64,000 nucleotides of DNA from Persicaria tinctoria (lineage: Eukaryota; Streptophyta; Magnoliopsida; Caryophyllales; Polygonaceae), in the NCBI GenBank assembly GCA_037127255.1, contig JBANSL010000017.1:65827857-65891856 (forward strand), in the 5' to 3' direction. The notes under the pieces were generated by a model that saw only the letters and a list, made by a program, of their open reading frames with translations, was not told the origin of the DNA and did no database searches. A program made the translations under genes and the position numbers. This document shows, in pieces, positions 11,546 through 23,171 of this stretch; the stretch's first letter is position 1; the number at the start of each line of letters is the position of its first letter.

Positions 11546-12931
11546 ATCCTTGGGCCAAATTTCTTCATTAAAATTCTAATCACTCATGTATTTGATTTTT
11601 TCTTTTAAGAAAAAAAAAATTGTATCAATTTTCATCGATCCCTTTCCATATTATATACTAGCTTGTTAAGATTACACACATACTTCAGCATTTCAACATT
11701 CACATATTAAGCAATGTGTTAGCAACCTCTTAAATGATGGGGCGCCTTGTGCACAGTAAGCACTGATCCCATACTTTTGGTACCGATTGAGGCGATTTCA
11801 CCTGTTTCGAGCAAGCATTCACATATTATAATACAAGAGGCACTTTTTTTTCTTTGGTAGCTAGAGGCGAGGTATTTTTTTTTATTAAGTAAAAATTCGA
11901 TTTCAGACAAGCCTCAAACTTGAGAGGCCGACAAGTCGGTAGACAGTATACCGTCAAACATACAAAAATACATACATAAATGGCGCAAAAGACCAAGCTA
12001 TACAACAACGAAAGATGAAATACAGCAAACATATAAAGCTAATAAAAGGCATTGTTATAAAGTACTCCGATGTGAGATGGTTATATATGACCTATATGGC
12101 CGACTATATCCTAATTAGTTAGGACTTAGGGAATAAATAAAGTGATTTTTTTTTTTAATACGATATATGTGTGTGTATCATGTATGCTCGTGCAACCGGC
12201 CCCTACATGGCTACATGTTGTCTTCGATCCCTTATTTAAATGATAATTCAATATGTAATATAAACCGAAAGTGGTGCCTGATTAGACTAGCTTGTAGTTG
12301 AAGTGATGAACTAATTCTGGACCCCATCTACCAATCACAGTTCGTACGTACCTAGTGCATATTCAAATACGTACTATTGATCTTTAATCCTTTATTTAAT
12401 CTTGTTAATTCATTGTTATTCTTAAATTATAAGCGCGCTATAATCTACAGTATTTGGATAATTTCGTTGCTTGTATTTTATCTGATCTTACAAAAAGTTA
12501 ATCATTCTCCGATCTAAATGAACAATGTTTATGTGAAAGATATATGTGAAGGGATACATATAAAAAGAATCCATACTTTGCATATAAGTCGATCGATAGA
12601 CTACTATTTGTACGGCGCTGCACATTGACTTGCCTTAAGACCATCTAAGTTGTTTTTATTTCTCAAATTCATGCATTTCGTTGGCTTTTTGTTCTAATTT
12701 TTTCGGACGATTAGTTTGCAACTAAGAAAAGTTTTTTTTTTGTCCCAAAAATAAAATAAATTTTGTCCATCGTTTTTTTTTTCCTTTTTTCTTTGTATTT
12801 TCATGTTCTTTGTTTGAACGTAGTATCTTTTTCCTTTTCTGAACGCAAGTTTGACAATCTTCAAATTCATGTTAATGTTTGAAGAGTCCATATATGATTG
12901 ATTGATAGCTTAATTTGCATATAGTCATATA
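11546..12931. other. AT-rich intergenic DNA with a retroposon remnant
   Basis: No gene is seen. A minus-strand retroposon tail lies at about 11865-11960: a T-run, then TTAAGTAAAAATTCGATTTC, then GAGAGGCCGACAAGTCGG. It is related to the plus-strand copy at 46850-46925. The rest is ordinary AT-rich sequence with homopolymer runs. Confidence 0.4.
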
Positions 12932-13225
12932 CAGGGCGGAGTTAGGGGGTGCTGAGCACCCCCCTAGTCGGAAAAAAAATACAAATAAATAAAATGAATT
13001 TTTTTGCATATATTTAGTATTTTTAAGGTAATATAACATATTTAAATGATGTTTAAAATAATAGTGTTATCTAGCTCAAGTGGTAAATGAAAAAAGGAAG
13101 GAAGGAGGTAGGGTCAAAAGATCTTTAGTTCAAATCTCAAGTCCTTAACTTTTTATTGGTTTTACTATATCATTAATTCTTCTTGATTTCGAAAATCATT
13201 TAAAAAATTACAATTTTAGTGTTTT

Positions 13226-13497
13226 TGTAGACCTTATTAGGTCGGTTTAGTTAGTATAGGATATTATTGTAAATAGGAGGAATAAGGTGGAGGACGGTGG
13301 TTACAACTAATTCCACTATAAATACCTGATTGTACATATCAAATAAGTGAGAAATACACATTACATTTGGGACAAGCTCCCACAACAAACTATCTTGCTC
13401 TCTAAGCTTTCTAGGTAACTGATCTTGTCCTTCACCATCATCTGAGTAAGGAAGCAATCTCAGATTGCTTAGTTGAAGCTGCTATTGCATCGGAATA
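13226..13497 (+). repeat. 5' LTR of the copia element
   Basis: 272 bp, starting TGTAGACC and ending GGAATA directly before the primer site. It contains a TATA-like CACTATAAATACC at about 13314-13326, followed by a short leader, as expected of a promoter-bearing LTR. The end TA instead of CA is shared by both LTRs, so it belongs to the family rather than being damage. Confidence 0.9.
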
Positions 13498-13509
13498 TGG
13501 TATCAGAGC
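13498..13509 (+). other. Primer-binding site, initiator-Met tRNA
   Basis: TGGTATCAGAGC immediately follows the 5' LTR with no spacer. This is the standard minus-strand primer site of plant Ty1/copia elements. Confidence 0.9.
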
Positions 13510-14088
13510 AACAATCCAACTTAGAGTTGCGATTTCTGATCAATTGCAGTAATTGATCGTCGTTGCTGCAATTTGTTCAATTTGGAGATTTCTCTCCAAT
13601 TTGCTTGCGCGATTGTGATTCATGATGCGATTCTTCAGGTTTCCTTCAGTTTTCGGTCATTTGTTGCTGGTTTTGATCTGGATGGTTGCGAATTTTCCGA
13701 ACATTTTAGTTGCGATGATTTTCTGAGTCTGCTTAGTTGCGATTGTTGTGATTCTCGCAATTTCTTGCTTTACTCTTGAGTTGCGTACAAGATTCTGCTT
13801 GATTCAGTTGCTCCGATTCGTGATTTTGTGTTTTTTGTTGGTGATTATGCACCGATTGTTTTCTGATTCTAGATTCGCATTGTTGTCGCTTCTCTTCGCT
13901 GGCTGGATTCAGCGCTTGCTTTGTTGATTCGGGATCTGGATGAGTTCATTGATTTTGCTTGGTGCTTGCTATTCTTGATTGATGTTGTTGTCATATCTGT
14001 TGAATCGCTTGATTGCCTATCTGTTGTACATCTGCTGCCTTATTGATTGCATTTGTTTATTGCATCAGTTAGATTGAGATCTTGCGTC

Positions 14089-15280
14089 ATGTCTGAATGC
14101 ACGGTATCGAATATGAATCGAGAAGAAGGCGATAACTCTCGTCCTACTGATTGTGTGCAACAACCTGGAGTGAACTTCAACGACCCCTTGCATCTAACAA
14201 ATTCAGATCACCCAAGATTGCAACTAGTTGCAGTACAATTTACTGGAGCGAATTTTAATAGCTGGAGTAGGGGTATCAGAATGGCCCTTGGGGCAAAGAT
14301 GAAACTAGGATTTATAAATGGCACATGTCCACGTCCTGTTGATGGTCATGAAGATCTTGAGAGGTGGATTAGATGTGACTATATGGTCATGTGTTGGGTT
14401 ATAAATTCAATGAAACCCGACGTTGCTGAAAACTTCCTATATGTGTCATCTGCTCGAGAGCTGTGGGATGAAGTTCTGGAACGATTTGCTGAGTCGAATG
14501 CACCTCTGGTGTATTAGCTTCAGCGAGAGATTGCTGACATTAAACAGGAAAATTTATCAGTGGCAACCTACTTTGGAAAAAGGAAGAGAGTATGGGATGA
14601 ACTTCAGACCTTGCAGGGCACTCCTACGTGTACTTGCGGTGTTATGAAGAACTGTACATGCTTGCTGCTTAAGAAAATGCTCGAGAGGGAAGCTACCACA
14701 AAGTTAATGCACTTCCTGATGGGGGCTCAATGATCAATTTGAGCACATAAGAAATCATATTCTAGCTCTTGATCCCTTACCATCGGTCAACCGGGTTTTT
14801 CAAATGGTTACACAAACTGAGAGGCAGAAAGATATTACCTCAAAGCAATTGATGCTTCATGAAGTGCTGCCTGCTGGGAGATTTGCTAACTCCAAGTATG
14901 AGAAAGGGCAAGGTTCTGGCAAAACTTATGATTACAAGGCGGAGTATAAACGCGCCAAGTTGGACATGTTATGTTCTTATTGTAAGGAGAGGGGCCATAT
15001 CAAATAAACTTGCTTCAAATTGGTGGGTATCCCCGACTGGTACAAGGAGATGAGAGCTCAGAATAATGGGAAGTCGGGGAATCCATCCAATAACGTTGCT
15101 GGGAAATTTGTCGGACAAGTTGAGGATGTCAATCATGAGGGAGTCGGGCAAATGGAGCACCTTCTGGATGCCGAGTCCCATACTACTTTGGACAGGCCTC
15201 TTCCTGATGAGCACATGATAAATGCACTCATTGCTGATGCTACAAGGAAAGTTCGGGGTAAAGGATTGATTGGATCATGA
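14089..15280 (+). pseudogene. copia gag, interrupted
   Basis: The capsid-type gag frame starts at the ATG of 14089. Its typical sequence with FTGANFNSWSRGIRMAL is followed by a UBN2/gag-like helical region, and a CCHC zinc knuckle (CSYCKERGH...C) lies at about 14970-15015. The frame is stopped by TAG at 14515-14517, apparently a C-to-T change in a Gln codon. It is shifted by one extra G in the G-run near 14720-14725, and stopped again by TAA at about 15005-15007 inside the zinc knuckle. A further stop follows at 15278-15280. Gag normally forms the capsid shell that packages the element RNA. This copy cannot make a full protein. Confidence 0.85.
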
Positions 15281-15751
15281 TCTACAGATGGCAGCTATGG
15301 AGTTGTTAACTTCGCAGGTAAATTGATTGCCCATTCGTGTGTTTCTACTAATGGCTTATCCATCAATTGGATCGTTGATTCAGGAGCTACCTCCCACATC
15401 ACCTTTGATGAGGCCTTGTTCACTGAATTTCACGTTTTAACTACACCAATTCAAATTGGATTTCCTGATGGTGTAGTCCAAACGATGACGATGGCTGGGA
15501 CAGTTGTTCTTACTGATTTCATTACCCTTCATGATGTTTTGTTTATGCCCACGTTTCATCATCACCCTATATCTTTTTCAAAGCTACTCGACAATGGGGG
15601 ACTGATGTTCTTATTCTATCAACATCATTGTGAATTGCGGGCCATTTCAACTAGGAATGTTATCACTTCTAGCAAGCGACATGGTGGCCTATACTACTTT
15701 GAAGGATTCAATTGCATTCCGAAGCATCTACTGAATTTTCTGATTGTTTGA
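15281..15751 (+). pseudogene. copia protease segment
   Basis: The frame contains the retroviral-type aspartic protease active-site word IVDSGATSHIT at about 15370, followed by the expected beta-rich region ending near GGLYY. This domain would process the Gag-Pol polyprotein. It ends at a TGA (15749-15751) and continues into integrase only through a frame change near 15712-15751, so it is not fused to the rest of pol. Confidence 0.85.
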
Positions 15752-16785
15752 ATAATTCCGAGAAACATTTGAACTCTTTCATTGGGTCGACTGATAGTAG
15801 TCGATTGCACATGTTTCATGCTCGTTTAGGGCATCTTTCAGTTTCTAGAATGTTGCATCTGAGTGAATGTTCTGCTATAGATTTGAAAATTTTCTTTTGT
15901 GATGTTTGTGCCATGTCTAAGCAGCACAAGATACCCTTTGATGTGAGTTCGTCTATTGCTGATAAACCATTCGATTTGGTTCATTTTGATGTCTGGGGCC
16001 CTTACAGAACTCCATCTTTACGTGGAGGAAAATACTTTCTCACGGTTCTGGATGATTGTACACGCAGTACTTGGACTTTCCTTATTCGAGGCAAAGAACA
16101 AGTTCCGGGCATGATCATCAATTTCTTTCAATTTGTGTTGACTCAGTTTCATGCTCAGATTAGGATGGTAAGAACTGACAACAGTTCAAAGTTTATAAAC
16201 CATACTTTGCGTTCTTTCTTCCTAGATAAGGGGGTGATTCATCAACGATCGACTCCTTATGTGCCTGAACAGAACGGAAGAGTAGAACGGAAACACCGTC
16301 ACCTTATTGAAATTGTTAGGGCTTTGCGTCTAAATGCAGGTTTACCAGTTTCTTTTTGTGGTGAGTGTGTCCTTACAGCTACACACTTAATCAATATCAT
16401 GCCGTCGTCAGTTCTCAACTGGAAATCCCCATATGAGGCTTTGTTTCTTAAGTCTCCTGACTATTCAATGTTAAGGGTCATGGGTTGTTTGTGTTATGCC
16501 CTTATTCCTAAATCTCATCGTCATAAGCTTGACCCTACTTCCCGGAGATGCGTTTTTCTTGGTTACCCTCCGGGTTATAAGGCTTTCAAGGTCTATGACA
16601 TGGAAGATAAAAAATTCCTTGTCTGCAGAGACGTCAGTTTCAATGAGCAGGTTTTCCCTTTTAAAACTAATGTGTCTGCTGAATCTCAGTCGCCTGCGCC
16701 TTCTCTTCCATTTGTGTCTTTTGGAGATGATCTCCATATTTTTCTGTTCCTTTCAATTATGTTCCTGATATGGCTGTCCCTCTAG
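15752..16785 (+). pseudogene. copia integrase segment
   Basis: The segment opens with the HHCC zinc-binding region (H-A-R-L-G-H ... CDVCAMSKQHK, about 15810-15930). It is followed by a DDE core with D in FDVWGP, D in VRTDN and E in PEQNGRVERKHR, then the copia-type GKK-like C-terminal sector. It would insert the cDNA into host DNA. The open frame starts at 15712, overlapping the end of the protease frame. A frameshift near 16730-16780, in a T-rich stretch, separates it from reverse transcriptase. Confidence 0.9.
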
Positions 16786-18650
16786 GTTCTGCTACTCCTT
16801 CAGCCTCACATCATTCCGTTCATCTTGATTCGATTCCGATTCCTCCTAGTCCTGCTGTTGAAGTTCAGCAATTACCTCCAGAAGTGCAGGACAGGCCTCC
16901 AGTAGTGCAGGAAAGGCCTCAAAGGCAGATTATTCGATCGGCAAAGTATAATGATTTTGAGGGAGCTCCTCCACCAAGGCGAACTAGATTGCTCTCCCCG
17001 TCAGAGTCCCTTTCTCATGCATTTTCTGTCATTAGTTGGTCAGACCTGCAGCACTATTCTGATCATTTCGTAAGTTCTTTGTGCAACGTGCTCGCTGTTC
17101 ACGAGCCATCCATGTTTCATCAAGCCAAAGGTGATCCAATGTGGGTTGCTGCAATGGACAAAGAACTTGAGGCTTTAGAGTCCAATCATACCTGGGATTT
17201 AGTCGAGTTACCTCTAGGACATCCTGCTATTGGATCAAAGTGGATATATAAAGTCAAGTATCGACAGAATGGGGAGGTTGAAAGGTTTAAAGCTCGGTTA
17301 TTAGCGAAAGGGTACAATCAAGTCAAGGATCAAGATTACAAGCATACGTTTTCCCCCGTTGCCAAGTTTGCTATTGTCCGAACCCTTCTCGCTATTGCCT
17401 CGTGCAACAAATGGAATCTCCATCAACTGGACGTGAATAACGCGTTCTTGCACGGATACCTCGACGAGGAAGTCTATTACATGGTACCCCCTCTTGGTTA
17501 TTCCAAAGCAAAGCCAGGCCAAGTTTGTCGTCTTCGTCGCTCGATTTATGGCCTGAAGCAAGCGAGTCGACAGTGGAATGTCGAACTCACCAAGCATCTG
17601 GTGGCCCGGGGTTTCACTCAATCTCGCCACGATTATTCTCTCTTTACCAAGAATAAGATTACTTCATCTGGTATTGCCATCACCCTCATTTATGTCGATG
17701 ACATGCTCTTGACGGGTGATGCTGAATCTGAGCTTGCTGATCTTAAGGTGTCACTGGACAAAGCCTTCACAATTAAGGACTCGGGGCTTGCTCGGTTCTT
17801 CTTAGGCATGGATATTGCTAGTTCTCCCGGTGGTATTCTCCTCAATCAACGGAAATACATATTAGATCTTCTCCAGGATTCCGGGTTTACTAATTGTAAA
17901 CCGACAGCCTTTCCGATGCAGAAGAATCTTCATCTCAGTATTGATACAGGGGATGAGATTCCGAATCCTGAAACTTATCGGCGGCTTGTTGGGCGCCTTT
18001 TATTTCTCACTATGACCCGACCATATGTCGCTTATACGGTGCAGCAGCTATCACAGTTTCTTTCCTCTCCCCGGGTTCCACATTTGCAAGCTGCACATTA
18101 CTTGTTGCGTTATCTAAAAGGGAGTGTCAATTGTTCTCTCTTTTATCCAAGTAGCTCTCCATTGGTACTTCGAGCATATTCGGATGCCGATTGGGGAAGT
18201 TGTCCGTTCTCAGCTCGGCCACTCACGGGTTATTGTGTATTCCTTGGCGATTCTTTGGTTTCGTGGAAGACTAAAAGGAAGAAAACGGTCTCGAAATCAT
18301 CCACCGAAGCTGAGTACCGCAGCATGTCGATGACGGGTAGTGAAATTGTGTGGTTAGCATGGCTACTGGAGGATCTGCGTGTCCCTGTACCACGTCCGAT
18401 TTCCCTTTGCTGTGATAATAAGTCTACCCAGCATCTCGCCGCCAATCCTGTATTCCATGAGCGTACCAAACACCTTCAAATCGATTGTCATTATGTCCAG
18501 GATTTAGTTCAAGAAGGTTTTCTGTCGACAGTTCACGTTGCTACTCATTTGCAGATCGTTGATCTCATGACTAAACCTTTAGGGGCACAACAACACGGGA
18601 TTTTAGCTTGCAAGATGGGCTTGGTATTTCACCCTACACGCCCACCTTGA
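16770..18650 (+). pseudogene. copia reverse transcriptase and RNase H segment
   Basis: This is a long open frame with the RVT_2 (Ty1/copia) reverse transcriptase. It begins with the WxxAMxxELxAL region near 17140, then QLDVNNAFLHG, then the catalytic YVDDML at about 17690. RNase H follows with AYSDADWG, SSTEAEYRSM and CDNKSTQHLAANP. The stop at 18648-18650 abuts the purine tract. The segment itself is uninterrupted for 626 codons, but it lacks a continuous upstream frame, so the element is not autonomous. Confidence 0.92.
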
Positions 18651-18666
18651 GAGGGGGGGGGGGGGG
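18651..18666 (+). other. Polypurine tract of the copia element
   Basis: GAGA followed by a long G-run lies directly between the pol stop codon and the 3' LTR. It is the plus-strand priming site of reverse transcription. Confidence 0.85.
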
Positions 18667-18938
18667 TGTAGACATTATTAGGTCGGTTTAGTTAGTATAT
18701 GATATTATTGTAAATAGGAGGAATAAGATAGAGGACGGTGGTTACAAATGATTCCACTATAAATACCTGATTGTACATATCAAATAAGTGAGAAATACAC
18801 ATTACATTTGGGACAAGCTCCCACAACAAACTATCTTGCTCTCTAAGCTTTCTAGGTAACTAATCTTGTCCTTCACCATGATCTGAGTGAGGAAGCAATC
18901 TCAGATTGCTTAATTGAAGCTGCTATTACATCTGAATA
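18667..18938 (+). repeat. 3' LTR of the copia element
   Basis: 272 bp, the same length as the 5' LTR, with about 12 base differences and no indels that I can see. It is followed by the GTTTT target duplication. Confidence 0.9.
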
Positions 18939-19186
18939 GTTTTTTTTTCAATATTTTTTTAAAAAAATCTTTTTAATGAGTATACAAAAAAAAAAATTTC
19001 ACAAAAAAATTTTAGCACCCCCCTGACAGAAATCCTGGCTCCGCCACTGGTCATACACACTACTCATTCAAAGTTCTTGGTCTTCGTCCGAAAGTACACT
19101 ATTGGGTGAATCGATGATGAGTAAAGTAGTTGAGTTCTCTTAATTTTTTTTTAAAAAAGCAAATCATATATGCCCTGCATAACATA

Positions 19187-20449
19187 CACTAGTACAAAAG
19201 GGGGGGCCAGAGCACGCTTTTTTTATGCATGAGAGCACACTTCTCGTACTGTGCTTATAGTGAGTGCGCTCCCAAACAAACACACTTACTATTTAACCGT
19301 GATCCCATATTTTAAGCACGGTTTTGTGTTGAAGCGTTCTTAAAATTGTCATGCGACCAATTATAAGAACGCTTCAATTGAAGTGTGCTAAAAAAAAAGT
19401 TTTAGCACACTTTTTTTCAAATCGTGCTTAATAATAAGAACGCTTTAAATGAAAAGTGTGCTCTTTCATATTTTTGTAAGCACGCTTTAAATAAAAAGTG
19501 TGCTCTTTCATATTTCTCTCAAGACCTCTTGCACCCTCGAACCAAGAGTCGAACCCAAGACCTCTTGCACCCTCAAACTGAATTCGTCCACTTTACACTC
19601 CTGCCACCCGAGCTACGGAATTTTGTTGTAACTTTGTGCATTTATTTAATCTAATTACTAAAAAAAACTCTAAATATAAAAAAAAATATTTTTTTCGAGA
19701 TTGGTTTATAAAAATAAATAAGAACACTTTAAAAGAAAAATGTATTCCCTCTAGTTAAATTTGGTTTTAGGAAGACACTTTTCTTATAAAACCGTGTTCG
19801 TTTTAATTTTTTAAGCACGCTTTACATGAAAACCGAGCTAATTATTCCTTTAGAAACAAACGAGAACGGTTCTATAGAAAAGCGTGTTGATTTTAGTTAA
19901 AGTTGGTTTTGGGAACACACTTGCAAAATGAAACCGTGTTCGTTTTAATTTATTTTTAAGCACGCTTCACATGAAAACCGAGCTTACTAGTTCTCATAAA
20001 TAAATGAGAACGGTTTTATAGAAAAGTGTGTTCGTTTTAGTTAAATTTGATTTTGGGAACACATTTTGAGAATTAAACCGTGTTCGTTGTAATTTTTTTA
20101 AGCACGCTTTACACGAAAACCGAGTTGAATATTTTTTTACAAATAAACGAGAACGGTTTTATAGCAAAGCGTGTTTGTTTTAGTCAAATCTGGTTTTGGG
20201 AACACATTTTGAAAATTAAACCGTGTTCGTTTTAAGTTTTTTTTAAGCACGCTTTACACGAAAACCGATCTAAATATTTTTTTAGAAATAAATGAGAACG
20301 GTTTTATGGAAAAGCGTGGTTCTTTTAGTTGAATTTGGAGTTGGGAACACACCTTTAATATAAAACCGTGCTTAAAATAAAAAAATAAGCACGCTTGTTA
20401 AAAACCGTACCCAACTTACCGTGCTCCACCCCCTATATTTGTACTAGTG
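19187..20449. mobile_element. Non-autonomous CACTA (En/Spm) element
   Basis: The ends are CACTAGTACAAAAGGGGG and the reverse complement CACTAGTACAAATATAGGGG. The 3-bp duplication ATA lies on both sides (19184-19186 and 20450-20452). The 1263-bp interior has no transposase. It consists of repeated AAGCACGCTTT and GAGAACGGTTTTAT words in both orientations, which are typical subterminal transposase-binding repeats but here fill most of the element. Start, end and class are well supported. Confidence 0.92.
19862..20440 (+). repeat. Tandem array of about 144 bp inside the CACTA element
   Basis: The word GAGAACGGTT starts at 19862, 20006, 20149 and 20294, giving a period of 143-145 bases. Each unit also carries AAACCGTGTTCGTTTTAA and AAGCACGCTTTACACGAAAA in fixed order. 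The first part of the element (19210-19850) holds looser copies of the same words. Confidence 0.85.
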
Positions 20450-21531
20450 ATATAAGGTCGTGTGCAGCCGTGCAGGCCTTCATAGCTAGAAGAAGCACGA
20501 ACAACACCTGAACCCAACAAAATATCATCTCAAAACCAATTGATAATATAGTCCCCCGATCTAGTCAAACCAATTGATAATATAGTCCCCCGATCTAGTC
20601 AAGTATTTTTGAAATTTGCACATGTTTTAGAGGGAGGGGGGGGATATCAGGTTAATTAAAACACGTCTTAAGCTTTTATATATAATTCACGTCTAATGCT
20701 CTAGACATTTTATTGGTTAACCGGGCCGTGAGAGATTAATCAATTTGGTGAAAATCAAACAATTAATGTGAGAGGTGCACAATTTTTCGAAAACGTCAAT
20801 TTTTTTTAATCAAATTTAGCATTCTCAAATGTTATATGATTGACTGAAAGAAGTACCGTATGCTATAACAATTCGATCCGGAATGGCTCACCGGAAAGGA
20901 TTTGTGGGTCACATACGGGAGACTCGAACAACATATAAACCCAACGGGGTTACATCTCAAAACCAATTGGCAATTAATGAGAGAAGTAGCCCTTCAACCT
21001 TATATGTTGTTTAAGCATTCTCTAAATTATCGATGTGGCACAACCACATTTCAACGTGGGTACCTGTTCGAACCCCGAAATGACCGCTCTTTATTTACAA
21101 AATTCAAAAAAGAAGTATGTTTATTCCAACAATTTCAATATTTTCGAGGTTGGACAAAAATATTCCAACATGTATATAAGTGTCTCAATTTCAAAGAAAG
21201 AGAAGCAAGATAGAATTTGCGAAGCCTGATCGATGGTCGATAAGTTTTGTTATAGGGCGGAGAAAAAAGGGCGGGAAAGGACAACTAATTAACGATTCAA
21301 CGGCTAATATAGAAACTGCCACGTTACCCCTGAATGATGAACCAATCATGGGTTTGCGTTTGCGGGGTACAGCAACTGAGAGGGTGACCTGCACTCAGCA
21401 ACGGCACAGGTGTCCAAGATTCCGCGCCGTGTGGCCTAATTAACTCACCCGGATTCCGTTTTTCGATAACGGATCGATCGATCGTACTACGTACATGCAT
21501 CTGATCGATGAGAGTGACGCCAACGGTCGCC
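20450..21531. other. Intergenic DNA with repeat remnants
   Basis: A perfect 33-34 bp direct duplication (AACCAATTGATAATATAGTC plus CCCCGATCTAGTC) occupies about 20535-20602. The stretch 20900-21080 carries phrases such as TCTCAAAACCAATTGGCAAT and GTACCTGTTCGAACCCCG that recur widely in plant genomes. I take it as a decayed retroelement or SINE. No gene is supported. Confidence 0.4.
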
Positions 21532-21599
21532 CCAAAACATCACCTTTTTTTTTTTTTTTTCCAGTAGGTAAGAAGTTGGATGTTCTACCGATATTATTT

Positions 21600-23171
21600 G
21601 CACTATTTACATTATCTGTTTAATCACTCATTTAATAGGATTTTGGTGGTATACCTATGTTGTACGTTTGCCTTGTTATATGACCTTATGAAATGATGAT
21701 TGCTTACACGCTTTGAATGCTATCATTAGAGCTATCTTGTTGCCTTTTAACATCATCCTACTCTATTTTATATGGATAGTACCATAGGTAGGCAAAATAT
21801 TGCACATGCTACTTTTACTTACCACATGATGTCTTGTTATGGACATTATGCACTAATAGTTTTGAGCCTCGCATGCTCGTATGCCCATCCCTATAGTTTA
21901 AATTGCACGTGCATGTCTTTTACTTACCACATCATGCTTAGGGATTGTTGATATTGTAGTATCTACCACGTTGAGTTTATATTGGTATGAAATATGTGTC
22001 GATGCATGCCTTGGAGACACAATTGCATGAAGCACACACTTACACTTTTTTTTCTTTTCTTTTTCCTAGTAAACTATATGATATTTCTGTCGTGACTTTA
22101 AGACGTGATTGACACTATTCCTTACATGTTTTGTTTAGTTCTCTTACACCTAGTGGCATATAGGATTCTCTCGGCCATGTACTGAGTCAATCTAGTTATA
22201 TTCGAGTGACATATTTGTTAGATCTATCTTGTGAATGTATGAATGTTGTGCTTTAATAGCATTTTCTAGTCATTATAGGTGATATTCCTTGCTAGTGAGG
22301 GTTGGGTTTGATATTTTTGGTGTATTGATATTGCTCTGATAATGTTAGATTATCTCCCTCGAACGTTACCACATGTTACAACGCTGACACTAGAATCATA
22401 TTGTCATTGCCTCCTCAGCTAGGTCCATGTTAGTGTGCAAGATTGCAACGCTGTGTGTTATATGACTTGATGTGTTACTTGATAATTGAGTAATGCAATC
22501 GTAACCTTAAGGGTTTCCTATGGGCATCGGCGAAATCCTCGTGTTCAGTCTCACCCGCTACCATTTGAGTCTCTCTTCGTGTCAAGAGTTAGTCGAATCA
22601 TCCCTTAGCGTCTCATTCCTTCGGTCATAACTCAGGCCCTGCATTATCCTTGTATAGTTGTTTCTAGTGTGATCAAGGGTGTGTCGTTTAGATTGACCAG
22701 AGGGGCGCGTTTCATTTGTCTCATTCTATGCCCGTCATGATGCTGAATGTGCCCCTTTCGAGTTGGTGATGATGTGTGAATATGATGATTGTTTCCTTCC
22801 TAGTTGATAGCAATGTGCATATTTCTATGATTTAAGATCCGTTGATGATGTGATCTGTTGACGATGTGATTTATAGTGTAATGAATTCATATGCTGATAT
22901 CTTGAGCTTGAATGTTGAGATCTGATATATTTTGCTATGATGATATTTTGGATAGGTTAATAATTGAGTTTGATGATTTAGACTAATCATGAGAAATGAA
23001 CTTAGGAAGTGAAATATGGGATTAATCCTTAGATGTGGATCAATTGCTCATTGAATCCTTGAGAATCTGGTTGACTAATAGAGGAATAGCTAATTTGAGT
23101 TTTAGAAATGTTTCGTTGCTTTTAAAAAGATTTTAGTCTCGAGGACGAGACTTATTTTTAGATGTGGATGA
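21600..23171 (+). other. Non-coding sequence before a long LTR
   Basis: About 1.6 kb without a long reading frame. Its last 35 bases include CTCGAGGACGAGACTTATTT and TAGATGTGGATGA directly before the LTR, a configuration known from the 3' end of plant Ty3/gypsy elements. I infer a decayed internal tail of that retrotransposon. The 5' LTR and pol are missing. Confidence 0.45.

Larger units (their letters stand above)
13226..18938 (+). mobile_element. Ty1/copia LTR retrotransposon, complete in structure but disabled
   Basis: The 5713-bp element has LTRs of 272 bp at both ends, a Met-tRNA primer site (13498-13509), gag, protease, integrase, reverse transcriptase and RNase H in Ty1/copia order, and a purine tract (18651-18666). 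It is flanked by the 5-bp duplication GTTTT (13221-13225 and 18939-18943). I count about 12 differences between the LTRs, roughly 4 percent, so the insertion is not recent. The coding region is broken by at least two nonsense changes and two or more frameshifts, described in the parts below. It inserted into the hAT-like element. Confidence 0.93.
12932..19049. mobile_element. hAT-like non-autonomous element split by a copia insertion
   Basis: The 8-bp direct repeat GTCATATA (12924-12931) and GTCATACA (19050-19057, one change) flanks an element that begins CAGGGCGGAGTTAGGGGGTGCT. It ends with the reverse complement of CAGTGGCGGAGCCAGGA. Once the copia element at 13226-18938 is removed, about 400 bases remain, with no transposase. 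The interior contains a tRNA-like pair of words (TAGCTCAAGTGG near 13072 and AGTTCAAATC near 13128). Two relatives of the same end type are at 29018-29572 and 29761-30317. Confidence 0.85.
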
